Positions 17,909 to 25,945 of a DNA stretch of 64,000 nucleotides are shown piece after piece (position 1 is the first letter of the stretch; each line of letters begins with the position of its first letter). This DNA is from Anaerocolumna chitinilytica (GTDB lineage: Bacteria > Bacillota > Clostridia > Lachnospirales > Lachnospiraceae), in NCBI RefSeq assembly GCF_014218355.1, contig NZ_AP023368.1, positions 2,422,001-2,486,000 on the forward strand. The letters run 5' to 3'. The translations under genes and the position numbers were made by a program. The notes below the pieces were generated by a model that was not told the DNA's origin, searched no databases, and saw nothing but the letters and a program-made list of their open reading frames with translations.

Positions 17909-18493
17909 TTACTTATGGGAATTGTCCAATAATCCATCCATTATAAAGTCTGCCATATAATCCAAAAGCTGGGGGAAGTACTGGATTCCGATTTCCTCCT
18001 TATGAGTATCAAGATTAATCAGTGCAGTAAAAAAAGCCATAATAAGATTACAATCAATATCATTTCTCATCTTTCCGTTTTTCTGCCATGTTCTAATCAA
18101 TTCAATAAAATCATCATATAAAAAATTAACACTTTGTACTCCGTTTTCTTCACGGTAAAGCTGTTCTATTTTTCCAAAGGTATCTGTGTTATACCATTGT
18201 TTCAAGATAGGATTGGCTTTCATGCCGCTTATGTTTAACTCCATTAACCGTTTAATTAATTTTGACGGAGTTTCATTAAAATCTACAGATGTCATAATGT
18301 TTTTTTTAAGCTGTTCATTTTCCGCCATGAAAATATCTAGAAATAGCTTCTCCTTAGAAGAGTAATAGTTATAAAATGTGCCTACGGCTATCCCGGATAA
18401 TTTCGTGATATCAGAAACATTAGTATCTTTAAAACCTTTTGAGCTGAATAGTTCTTTACCGCAACGAAATATTTCTGCCTTTTTATCTTCCAA
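17909..18493 (-). CDS. TetR-family transcriptional regulator of the flavodoxin unit
   Basis: 194 residues. The N-terminal helix-turn-helix reads LFSSKGFKDTNVSDITKLSG then IAVGTFYNYYSSKEKLF, the TetR signature; the ligand domain is unassigned. It is the first gene of the minus-strand unit with the FMN-binding protein and flavodoxin. Its promoter overlaps a large palindrome (18531-18564), so autorepression is likely. The inducer is unknown, possibly an oxidant or a flavin-related compound given the neighbours. Confidence 0.88.
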   Translation of the reverse strand: MEDKKAEIFRCGKELFSSKGFKDTNVSDITKLSGIAVGTFYNYYSSKEKLFLDIFMAENEQLKKNIMTSVDFNETPSKLIKRLMELNISGMKANPILKQWYNTDTFGKIEQLYREENGVQSVNFLYDDFIELIRTWQKNGKMRNDIDCNLIMAFFTALINLDTHKEEIGIQYFPQLLDYMADFIMDGLLDNSHK

Positions 18494-18530
18494 TATATTT
18501 TTCCTCCTTTATATTAATGTGTATACTAAT

Positions 18531-18564
18531 TATATGAATGAATAATAAAATATTCATTCATATA
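18531..18564. promoter_or_regulatory. TetR operator palindrome
   Basis: TATATGAATGAATA and TATTCATTCATATA form a perfect 14-bp inverted repeat with a 6-bp centre. It overlaps the -10 region of the minus-strand promoter and is the obvious binding site of the TetR protein encoded at 17909-18493. Confidence 0.8.
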
Positions 18565-18590
18565 ATAACAGGAGTAGCTCAAATTGTCAA
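18562..18590 (-). promoter_or_regulatory. Promoter of the TetR-flavodoxin unit
   Basis: On the minus strand TTGACA (18590-18585) and TATTAT (18567-18562) are separated by 17 bp. The -10 box runs into the operator palindrome. From 18591 to 18833 I see no gene, only a plus-oriented hairpin. Confidence 0.75.
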
Positions 18591-18750
18591 CCTTAAGAAG
18601 TTGTAAAAGTAAAATATTGTTTTATAACCTTATATTATGATATGATTAACTTGACATGTACCTACTATGACAAACAGGAAAATGCGGTTATAGAAGAGAG
18701 TATACACAAGCGCTTAGTTTTATTGATTAAATAGATTTTTGATTTAGTAG

Positions 18751-18787
18751 GGGAAGAATACAGCAAGTGTAATACTGTATTCTTCCC
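18751..18787 (+). terminator. Terminator-like hairpin between the two tetR genes
   Basis: GGGAAGAATACAG pairs with CTGTATTCTTCCC, followed on the plus strand by TTTCTTTATT. It lies between the ends of two minus-strand units, and no gene on the plus strand that it would serve is evident. Confidence 0.65.
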
Positions 18788-18833
18788 TTTCTTTATTGTC
18801 AGGAGTGAAATTATACTAATTATAAAAAGAAAC

Positions 18834-19409
18834 TTAAACGGCAAGACCAGAAAGTGCATTTGCTATCAAATCTTTTACAAATTCTGTGTTCACGGTTTCA
18901 CCTGTTATCAGCAGGCGGTAGAAAAGCGGAGCGAACATGATATCAATACATAATTCTATGTCCAATTCCTTTTTCAATTCTCCTCTTTGCACCCCGCGTT
19001 CAAAGATATGCTGTGAAATAAGTCTTCTGGGATTAAAGTATCTGTTACGGTACTCTTGTGCAATATTAGGATCAAATTGGCCTTCAGCAATCAGTTCAGT
19101 AATTACCTTCCCCTTAGAGCTGGTAAGAAAGGAAGCTAAGTTATTGACTTGGATGAAAAGATCATCTTTTATTGAGCCGGTATCAGGTACTTGGAGCATA
19201 GTTTCAGTGGCGGCGAAAAAGCCGTCTAGTACGACAGAGGCTTTGTTGGGCCACCATTTATATATAGTAGCTTTACTTACTCCGGCTCTATCTGCAATAC
19301 CTTCAACGGTAATAGTTTTAAAACCGTTCTCTAATAATAACTCATAAGCAGCTGTAAGTATTGAATTCTTCGTTTCTTCGCTTCGTGGACGCCCAATTTT
19401 TTTATCCAT
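18834..19409 (-). CDS. TetR/AcrR-family regulator of the MFS exporter
   Basis: 191 residues. The helix-turn-helix reads LLLENGFKTITVEGIADRAGVSKATIYKWW, canonical for AcrR-type TetR proteins with the YKWWPNK variant. The C-terminal domain resembles the TetR_C_11 kind but is not assigned with certainty. It is divergent from the MFS gene, with a perfect operator palindrome in the shared promoter region, so it probably represses both genes until a drug or metabolite binds. GAGAT-type ribosome site. Confidence 0.88.
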   Translation of the reverse strand: MDKKIGRPRSEETKNSILTAAYELLLENGFKTITVEGIADRAGVSKATIYKWWPNKASVVLDGFFAATETMLQVPDTGSIKDDLFIQVNNLASFLTSSKGKVITELIAEGQFDPNIAQEYRNRYFNPRRLISQHIFERGVQRGELKKELDIELCIDIMFAPLFYRLLITGETVNTEFVKDLIANALSGLAV

Positions 19410-19490
19410 ATAAATCTCCTTCTTGCTTATTAGTAAGCCATATATAAACGATACGTATATTATACTATATTTTAATTCATAAAAAAAGTA

Positions 19491-19519
19491 TTGACAAAAC
19501 TAAACGCATCGTTTATTAT
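19491..19519 (+). promoter_or_regulatory. MFS gene promoter with embedded TetR operator
   Basis: TTGACA at 19491-19496 and TATTAT at 19514-19519 with a 17-bp spacer. The palindrome TAAACG-CAT-CGTTTA (19501-19515) lies between and partly over the boxes. Similar half-sites (ATAAACGATACGTAT near 19443, TAAACGTTCAGTA near 19532) flank it. This is a textbook TetR repression site. Confidence 0.8.
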
Positions 19520-19575
19520 ATAAACATAAACTAAACGTTCAGTATATTAAATAAATCTTGAATGGAGGATATTAT

Positions 19576-20763
19576 ATGAATACAAATTTATCTGTAGAAA
19601 AAAAATTACCCCGCTGGCTAATATTTTTGTTAGCAAGTTCCTGCGGACTAATTGTTGCTAATCTCTATTATGCTCAACCCCTGGTGGGACCTATCAGTGC
19701 CGATACAGGAATATCTGCCGGCTTATCAGGACTAATTGTAACAATGACACAACTTGGCTATGCAGCAGGGCTTCTGCTTCTTGTTCCCTTAAGTGATTTA
19801 TTGGAAAACAAGCGTCTGGTAATTTCTGTGCTGATTGTTTCCATAATAGGACTTTTCACTATTTCCGTATCCCAAAATACAGTTATCTTTTTTACTGCAA
19901 CCATTTTGATAGGCTTGGGATCCGTAGCTGCTCAGATTCTGGTTCCATTTACCGCACATCTGGCTCCTGCACAGCAGAGGGGTAGTATTGTTGGAAATGT
20001 AATGAGTGGACTTCTTCTTGGAATTATGCTTGCAAGACCAGCCGCAAGTCTTATCACCGGAATCTGGGGCTGGAAGTCGGTATTCTTAATGTCTGCAGTT
20101 ATTATGGGTATAGTTGCAATTCTATTAGGATGTTTACTTCCCAAGAGAAAACCTGAAAAAAAAGATAATTATCAGGCTATTCTAAAATCCATGTGGTACC
20201 TTTTTAGAGTAAAGCCAGTATTACGCCGGAGATCATTATATCAGGCAGCACTGTTTGGAAGTTTCAGTTTATTTTGGACCGTAGTACCCTTATATTTGTC
20301 GCAGCATTTCCACTTAACACAAAAAGAGATTGCTTTATTTGGATTTGCAGGTGTGACAGGAGCTATTGCTGCTCCTATTGCCGGAAAACTGGCTGATAGG
20401 GGATGGACGAAAAGGTTGACGGGGTATGCTTTTGTAATAGCAGCAGCAGCTTTTTTGATAACCCACTTAATGAAAAGCAATTATACAATATCACTTGTGA
20501 TATTTTGTGCTGCGGCAATTCTATTAGATATGTCTGTTTCCGGTAATCTTGTCCTTGGGCAGCAGGCAATTTATTCCTTGGGAGATGAAATACGAGGTAG
20601 AGTAAACGGAGTTTTTATGGCAGTTTTTTTTGTCGGAGGCGCTATTGGTTCTGCTTTGGGAGGCTGGTCTTATGCGCAGGGAAATTGGATGGCATCTTCG
20701 ATTATAGGCATTATTCTTCCAGTTCTTGCCTTTGGCTATTATCTGACTGAAAAAAAGTTATAA
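19576..20763 (+). CDS. MFS transporter, probable drug or metabolite exporter
   Basis: 395-residue major facilitator with 12 hydrophobic segments. Motif A-like loops (PLSDLLENKRLVI and KLADRGWTKRLTG), NLYYAQPLVGPI in the first helix and PFTAHLAPAQQRGSIVGNVMSG in the first half match the YnfM/CynX-like and Bcr-like groups. The ATG at 19576 has GGAGGA upstream. It is controlled by the divergent TetR gene. Export of a toxic compound is inferred from this arrangement; the substrate is unknown. Confidence 0.88.
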   Translation: MNTNLSVEKKLPRWLIFLLASSCGLIVANLYYAQPLVGPISADTGISAGLSGLIVTMTQLGYAAGLLLLVPLSDLLENKRLVISVLIVSIIGLFTISVSQNTVIFFTATILIGLGSVAAQILVPFTAHLAPAQQRGSIVGNVMSGLLLGIMLARPAASLITGIWGWKSVFLMSAVIMGIVAILLGCLLPKRKPEKKDNYQAILKSMWYLFRVKPVLRRRSLYQAALFGSFSLFWTVVPLYLSQHFHLTQKEIALFGFAGVTGAIAAPIAGKLADRGWTKRLTGYAFVIAAAAFLITHLMKSNYTISLVIFCAAAILLDMSVSGNLVLGQQAIYSLGDEIRGRVNGVFMAVFFVGGAIGSALGGWSYAQGNWMASSIIGIILPVLAFGYYLTEKKL

Positions 20764-20904
20764 TTATCATAAATTACTTTGATTTGGCAGTTCCCTTTCT
20801 TGATATTCTATAAAATTTATTATATAATACGCTTATATATACCGTATTTTGTCGATATAGCACAAAAATTAGCGAATTTCATAGAGGAAGAGCTGTTAAT
20901 AATT

Positions 20905-21723
20905 ATGAGCAGTAGATTAGAAAAGTTAAAGGCCATAGGAATCTTAATTATGATTTGTTGTCTGATGCTTACAGGGTGCCAGCATACGGATAAACAAATG
21001 AAAACCCATGAGGAAGTGCTGGCATCTACTATTACCTCAATACCTGAAAAGGATGGGAAAGTGCTGATTGTAACAGGCGAATATCCCCCTTACGTAGGAG
21101 AAAAACTGAATAATCAGGGATTTCTTACGGAAATGATTGAAAATACCTTGAAAAACTGTGATTTTGATTATGAGATCAAATTCTACCCTTGGGCAAGATG
21201 CCGTGAGATGGTAAAAAAAGGTCTGGCCTGGGCTTCCTACCCTTATGGTGATACGAAAATCAATAGGGAGACTTATTTGCTTTCTAATATGATATACAGT
21301 ACAGAACATAGATATTATTATAGGAAAGATAATAAGAAATTTGCAGGAAGCGCTAAGAATTTTGATTCCTTAGACGATTTTACGGATTTTGTTTTTGGCG
21401 GAGCTAACGCTTACTGGTATGGCAACCGCCGGGATATTCTGAATCTTGGTGTAAAAGCAGAATGGGCAGAGGATTCGGATGCATTATTAAAAATGCTCTA
21501 TACAAGAAGAATTGATTTTATGATAGAAGACGAATTGGTTTGCAAAGATGCTATTCACAGACTGTTTCCGGAGGATGTGAATGCATTTGCAACCTTAGAA
21601 ACAGAAGCAAAGCAAGTGGATTACTATATGCTGGCATCCAAGTATTATCCGGATTCAGAAAAGCTTCTGAAAGAATTTAATGAAGAATTTTTAAAGACAA
21701 AAAGCAGTGAGAGTCAGAAGTAG
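20905..21723 (+). CDS. Family 3-type solute-binding lipoprotein
   Basis: About 272 residues. A hydrophobic signal ends in LMLTGC, a lipobox with Cys near residue 25. The rest is a PBPb-like bilobal binding domain (VTGEYPPYVGEKLNNQGFLT, FYPWARCREMVKKGLAWASYP). It lacks an adjacent ABC permease; the next gene, 54 nt downstream, is a membrane PAS-GGDEF-EAL protein, so this lipoprotein may present a ligand to that sensor rather than feed a transporter. The chosen ATG follows GAGGAAGAG at a rather long distance; longer frames upstream lack a signal peptide start. Confidence 0.8.
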   Translation: MSSRLEKLKAIGILIMICCLMLTGCQHTDKQMKTHEEVLASTITSIPEKDGKVLIVTGEYPPYVGEKLNNQGFLTEMIENTLKNCDFDYEIKFYPWARCREMVKKGLAWASYPYGDTKINRETYLLSNMIYSTEHRYYYRKDNKKFAGSAKNFDSLDDFTDFVFGGANAYWYGNRRDILNLGVKAEWAEDSDALLKMLYTRRIDFMIEDELVCKDAIHRLFPEDVNAFATLETEAKQVDYYMLASKYYPDSEKLLKEFNEEFLKTKSSESQK

Positions 21724-21777
21724 AGCAGAGTTGCCTTCTACTATGAGAAGTGTTTCACAAAGGAGGTAACTTACAAA

Positions 21778-24150
21778 ATGAGAGGTAAAAGGCTCAGTAC
21801 AGCCTATGTATTTCCTATATTAATGGTTATATTTGTTATTCCGATGATGTTAACGCTGCTTAATGCATATCAAAATAAAGAACGTCTTACACTGGAATTA
21901 GAGAGCAGTACAGAGCAATTGATGAACATGGCAGTCGCGTCTGCTACAGATGCATTATGGACTTACAATGATGATAGTCTTGTACAGATTTGTGATGCAA
22001 TTGCTGATTATAAAAGAGTAGCCATAATTAATATAATGGATGAGAATAACAATGTAATCTATGGTGTTAATAAAACAGGAAAAGAATATGATGATAAACA
22101 ATTGTATCCGGCATTTACCCGTTATGTAATGTATGAAGGCATTAAAATTGGTAATATACATATTGTAGTTACTGCTTATTACCTCCATGAAATGGTAAGA
22201 GAAAAGATTATGTTCGGATTTTATGAGACGATTATTATTAGTTTTATAATCTGGTTCATTGTATATATTTTTACACGAAATGTTACAGCAGCTATTGATA
22301 ATATTGATTCCGGCGTTAAAGCTTTTGCGGAAGGTGACAGAAACGTACGGATATATGTAAATGACAGTCATGAGATCAGACGGTTGGCTGACCGGATAAA
22401 TATCATGTTCCAAAGGATCGTAGCCTCTGATATTATGCTGCATGAAAACTATTTAAAGTTGCAGACAAAGGAGGAAGATCTAAAGGCTTCAGAGGAACGT
22501 TACCGTTATGCCGTGGAAGGGTCTAATGATGCCATATGGGATTGGAATCTGGAAACAAATGATTATTATGTATCAGCCAGAGGCGCCCAGATGATTGGAG
22601 AAGCAGATAATAAAGAGATTGATTTAGAAACCTGGATTTCCCATATTCATGAGAAGGACAGATTTTCTTTTGAATATTATCTGCATAACTTTGAATGTGA
22701 TCCTGATTCTTATCAAGAAATTCAATTCCGAGTTATTAACATCAAAGGAGATATCAAATGGCTCATTTGCAGAGGAAAAGGAATTCTGAATAAAAAGAAC
22801 AAATTACTTAGGGTATCCGGTTTCTACACAGATATAACTGAGCGAATCAGAGCGGAGGAAGCAATTCAGCAGCTGGCTTATTTTGATACATTGACAGGAC
22901 TTCCTAATCGTGTAATGCTATACGAACAGGGTGATAAGATATTTGCTGAGGTAAAATTTCATCTGAAAAATGGTGCTATCATTTTCATGGATTTGGATGA
23001 TTTTAAGACTATTAATGATACGAAGGGGCATACTTTTGGAGATCAGGTATTAAAAAATCTTGCAAATGAGTTAAAAGAAAAAATTAAGTACAATGCAATA
23101 GCCAGGATAGGCGGGGATGAATTTATCTTCATTCTGGAGGATTGTGACTACGAACAGGTTAAAATAATTGCGAAAGAAATCGTGAATCTGGTACATGCTC
23201 CCAGGATTATAAAAGATTATGAGTATCTGCTATCTTGCAGTGTTGGAATTGCTATGTTTCATGAGGATGGAGTCGATATTGAGACTCTTTTGATGAAAGC
23301 AGACAGTGCGATGTATCAGGCGAAAGTCGAAGGCAAAAACCGCTATAAGTTCTATGACCAGAGTATCAATGATGAGATGGTTAAGAAGATTAAATTACGC
23401 AATGAAATTCGTCAGGGCATTATAAATAAGGAATTTGTCGTATATTATCAGCCTCAGGTGAATATCGTTTCTGGTAAAATAAGTGGAGTGGAAGCATTAG
23501 TACGCTGGCGGCATCCCATAAGAGGACTTGTGATGCCAGGTGACTTTATTGACCTTGCAGAAGAAACCGGTCTAATCATACCTCTTGGAGAATACGTACT
23601 AAGAACTGCCTGCAGGCAAAGCATGGAATGGGAAAGAGCAGGACTTACAGGGATAATGATGTCAGTTAATATTTCTGTCAAGCAGATCAACAGTCTGAAT
23701 ATTGTTCAGGATATTTTGGATATAATTGATGAAACTCATATGATTCCCGAACACCTAATCTTAGAAATTACCGAAAGTGTTGCGATGGAAAATATATCAA
23801 AAACCATTGATATCATGAATCAGCTAAGAGAAAAGGGTATCACATTTTCTCTGGATGATTTTGGTACTGGCTATTCCTCTTTGAATTACCTTAAGAATAT
23901 ACCAATTAACCATTTAAAAATTGATAAGCAATTTGTCCAGAACCTTCAACGACAGACTTTTGAGGAAGTTGTAGTCCGCTCTATTATTGAAATAGCGCAT
24001 AGAATGGAGTTAACGGTGGTGGCGGAGGGAATTGAAACTTTAGAACAAAAGGAAGCCTTAACATCTTATAATTGCGACATCGCTCAAGGATATTATTATA
24101 GCAAACCTATTCCACATCAAGAGGTGGAGTCATTTATAAAGGGTATATAA
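21778..24150 (+). CDS. Membrane PAS-GGDEF-EAL c-di-GMP turnover protein
   Basis: 790 residues. TM helix at 10-28, an extracytoplasmic sensor to about 145, TM helix at 148-165, a HAMP-like linker to about 215, a PAS domain at about 235-355 (AVEGSNDAIWDWNLETNDYY) with PAC, GGDEF at 365-530 with intact GGDEF near residue 445, and EAL from 545. The EAL domain has EALVRW near 571 plus the Mg2+/loop-6 DDFGTGYSSLNYL, so both cyclase and phosphodiesterase activity are possible. A perfect AAAGGAGG site precedes the ATG. It is paired with the binding lipoprotein upstream, suggesting an extracellular ligand controls c-di-GMP. Confidence 0.9.
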   Translation: MRGKRLSTAYVFPILMVIFVIPMMLTLLNAYQNKERLTLELESSTEQLMNMAVASATDALWTYNDDSLVQICDAIADYKRVAIINIMDENNNVIYGVNKTGKEYDDKQLYPAFTRYVMYEGIKIGNIHIVVTAYYLHEMVREKIMFGFYETIIISFIIWFIVYIFTRNVTAAIDNIDSGVKAFAEGDRNVRIYVNDSHEIRRLADRINIMFQRIVASDIMLHENYLKLQTKEEDLKASEERYRYAVEGSNDAIWDWNLETNDYYVSARGAQMIGEADNKEIDLETWISHIHEKDRFSFEYYLHNFECDPDSYQEIQFRVINIKGDIKWLICRGKGILNKKNKLLRVSGFYTDITERIRAEEAIQQLAYFDTLTGLPNRVMLYEQGDKIFAEVKFHLKNGAIIFMDLDDFKTINDTKGHTFGDQVLKNLANELKEKIKYNAIARIGGDEFIFILEDCDYEQVKIIAKEIVNLVHAPRIIKDYEYLLSCSVGIAMFHEDGVDIETLLMKADSAMYQAKVEGKNRYKFYDQSINDEMVKKIKLRNEIRQGIINKEFVVYYQPQVNIVSGKISGVEALVRWRHPIRGLVMPGDFIDLAEETGLIIPLGEYVLRTACRQSMEWERAGLTGIMMSVNISVKQINSLNIVQDILDIIDETHMIPEHLILEITESVAMENISKTIDIMNQLREKGITFSLDDFGTGYSSLNYLKNIPINHLKIDKQFVQNLQRQTFEEVVVRSIIEIAHRMELTVVAEGIETLEQKEALTSYNCDIAQGYYYSKPIPHQEVESFIKGI

Positions 24151-24218
24151 GATTGTAGTAAATTCAAGAAAAATGGAAAATATAATAAAAATGTATTATT
24201 TAAACAGGAGGGAATCTT

Positions 24219-24590
24219 ATGGAAGCTTTCGCAGATTATCTGGCAGGTATAGATAATGTTGAATATCGAAGTCGCATGGAAGAAATATTTAATTGGGTTG
24301 CAGATAAATATCCTAACCTGGTTCCTAAATTTGCTTGGAAACAGCCTATGTTTACAGATCATGGAACATTTATTATAGGTTTTAGCGCCTCCAAGCAGCA
24401 TATGGCGGTAGCTCCTGAAGAAGCGGGTATCCTTCGTTTCGCTAAGGAAATTACTCAGGCAGGCTATGATAGTACCAAAGGTCTAATACGCATTCCATGG
24501 AGCAGTCCGGTTGATTTTACATTACTTGAGAAAATTATTGAATTTAATATTGCAGACAAAGCAGAATGCACAAACTTCTGGCGTAAATAA
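24219..24590 (+). CDS. DUF1801 (YdhG-like) protein
   Basis: 123 residues. FAWKQPMFTDHGTFIIGFSASKQHMAV and KGLIRIPWSSPVDFTLL match the DUF1801/YdhG family, sometimes called intracellular iron chaperone (frataxin-like) proteins. Length and start are normal, with CAGGAGGG upstream. It probably forms a short unit with the flavoprotein gene 33 nt downstream. The iron role is taken from family naming and is weakly supported. Confidence 0.8.
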   Translation: MEAFADYLAGIDNVEYRSRMEEIFNWVADKYPNLVPKFAWKQPMFTDHGTFIIGFSASKQHMAVAPEEAGILRFAKEITQAGYDSTKGLIRIPWSSPVDFTLLEKIIEFNIADKAECTNFWRK

Positions 24591-24623
24591 TATTCAGAGG
24601 TTTTTGTTAAGGAGGAAGTATAT

Positions 24624-25319
24624 ATGGATAAGTATAGGCTTAAGATTACTGACATTATAGAGGAAGCACCCGGAGTTAAAACATACCTTCTTGAAAAACC
24701 CTCCGATTTCACCTGGCTTGAGGGTGCTCATACACATATAGGAATTCCGGGATTTGACCAGGGGGAGAAACCTAACAAAGATCTTGTCCGACATATGTCA
24801 ATCATTACTTTACCGGAGGAGAATAAAATTGGATTTACAACTAGAATTTCTGAACCTATGTCAGAATTCAAAGAAAGGTTGTCCAAGCTGCATGTCGGGG
24901 ATGATGTCATATTATTTAAAAGTGGCTCAAGAATGTTTTTAAGGCGGGAAGATAAAAGGGTTGTATTGTTATCAATGGGAGTTGGGATAGCAACTATGAG
25001 ACCATTGATATATCGATTTTTAGAAGACAGGACTCATATAACGGATGTCATTAATATTAATGTGAACTCAGCTAAGGATTTTATTTATAAAAAGGAACTA
25101 GCAAAATTGGAATGCTCCAGTTATCAAAATTATTGGATAGATTCAAGAAGTGATTTTTATAAGGTTCTGGATAAAGTATCAAATAAGGATAGTTCCATTT
25201 ATTACATAGTTGGAAGTGATGACTTTGTTAAGGAAGTTATCAGGTATCTAAAGAATAAAGGAATATTTAGCAATATTATTATCGATAAAGAAGAGGTATT
25301 GGGTGAGTATTTTAATTAA
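24624..25319 (+). CDS. Ferredoxin-NADP reductase-type FAD-binding oxidoreductase
   Basis: 231 residues: an FAD-binding beta-barrel (WLEGAHTHIGIPG; RHMSIITLPEENKIGFTTR corresponds to the RXYS flavin motif) followed by a nucleotide-binding half (LLSMGVGIATMRPLIYRF corresponds to GXGXXP, and YYIVGSDDFVKEV). No iron-sulfur domain is fused. It probably moves electrons between NAD(P)H and an unknown partner. AAGGAGG precedes the ATG. A strong terminator follows at 25380. Confidence 0.8.
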   Translation: MDKYRLKITDIIEEAPGVKTYLLEKPSDFTWLEGAHTHIGIPGFDQGEKPNKDLVRHMSIITLPEENKIGFTTRISEPMSEFKERLSKLHVGDDVILFKSGSRMFLRREDKRVVLLSMGVGIATMRPLIYRFLEDRTHITDVININVNSAKDFIYKKELAKLECSSYQNYWIDSRSDFYKVLDKVSNKDSSIYYIVGSDDFVKEVIRYLKNKGIFSNIIIDKEEVLGEYFN

Positions 25320-25379
25320 ATTAATCAGATATATTGAGAATTTCCAACTTTTGAAATTTATTCATTGTTAAAAATATAC

Positions 25380-25414
25380 AAGTACCGCTTGGAATGACAA
25401 GCGGTACTTTTTTT
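25380..25414 (+). terminator. Strong rho-independent terminator
   Basis: AAGTACCGCTTG pairs with CAAGCGGTACTT around a 5-nt loop and is followed by seven T. It ends the DUF1801-flavoprotein unit. Confidence 0.92.
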
Positions 25415-25705
25415 AGATAAAGTAAGGGAAATGAACTGAACTATTTCAAATGATGAGCTGTATAGGAGTGGAACTATAAAACTTACGTATTTTTGTGTTA
25501 ATATTTTACAATAAAATGTCTTAAATATATCTAATGATAATATCACAATGTTTTTGTATAGTAGTATTATCAGAATAAAGACCTATCTAAATTACTTTAA
25601 TTATTACTATTACTTTAATAATTTCATTTAACAATTCCTTACTCTTTTATCCACACAGCTACATTTACTTAATATAAAACTTCATATTAGATCTATTAAC
25701 TAGTT

Positions 25706-25746
25706 ACCAATGCTTGGACTGATTTTATAATGCATTGGTTTTTTTA
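25706..25746 (+). terminator. Hairpin with T-tail in the long region before the first glucanase gene
   Basis: ACCAATGC (25706-25713) pairs with GCATTGGT (25732-25739), followed by TTTTTT. It lies in the 530-bp gene-free stretch 25415-25945, 200 bp before the start codon. If the promoter lies upstream of it this is an attenuator; if downstream it insulates the gene. The rest of the stretch is AT-rich and holds no ORF. Confidence 0.6.
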
Positions 25747-25849
25747 TAATTAACATCCGGTTTTTAATTGGGCTGATAAAGCACTTATTTAAAGGGGGTA
25801 TGCTTATTGGGGTGAAGTAGTAATATTTTAAAGGGATTTTACGAGGAGG

Positions 25850-25945
25850 ATATAGAGTGTAAGATTAGCTTTCACATCTATTTATTATGTTGCGAACATT
25901 AGAACCGATGAAAGGTACTAATGAGTATGCAGAAGGGAGATAATT
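25850..25945 (+). promoter_or_regulatory. Two-hairpin 5' leader (copy C) before the GH5 glucanase gene
   Basis: From the first hairpin (about 25851-25880, imperfect) to the start codon this is collinear with the leader at 33921-34019. The shared block is ATGAAAGGT(A/G)CTAATGA, then GCAGA(A/T)GGGAGA just before ATG. Hairpin 2 pairs CATTAGAACC (25897-25906) with GGTACTAATG (25914-25923). The same leader before both glucanase genes suggests common post-transcriptional control. Confidence 0.55.

Noticed and set aside
18642..18734. A 30-codon plus-strand frame (YYDKQENAVIEESIHKRLVL) before the hairpin at 18751
   Set aside because: It has no ribosome site and no recognisable similarity; possibly a remnant, but not supportable as a gene.
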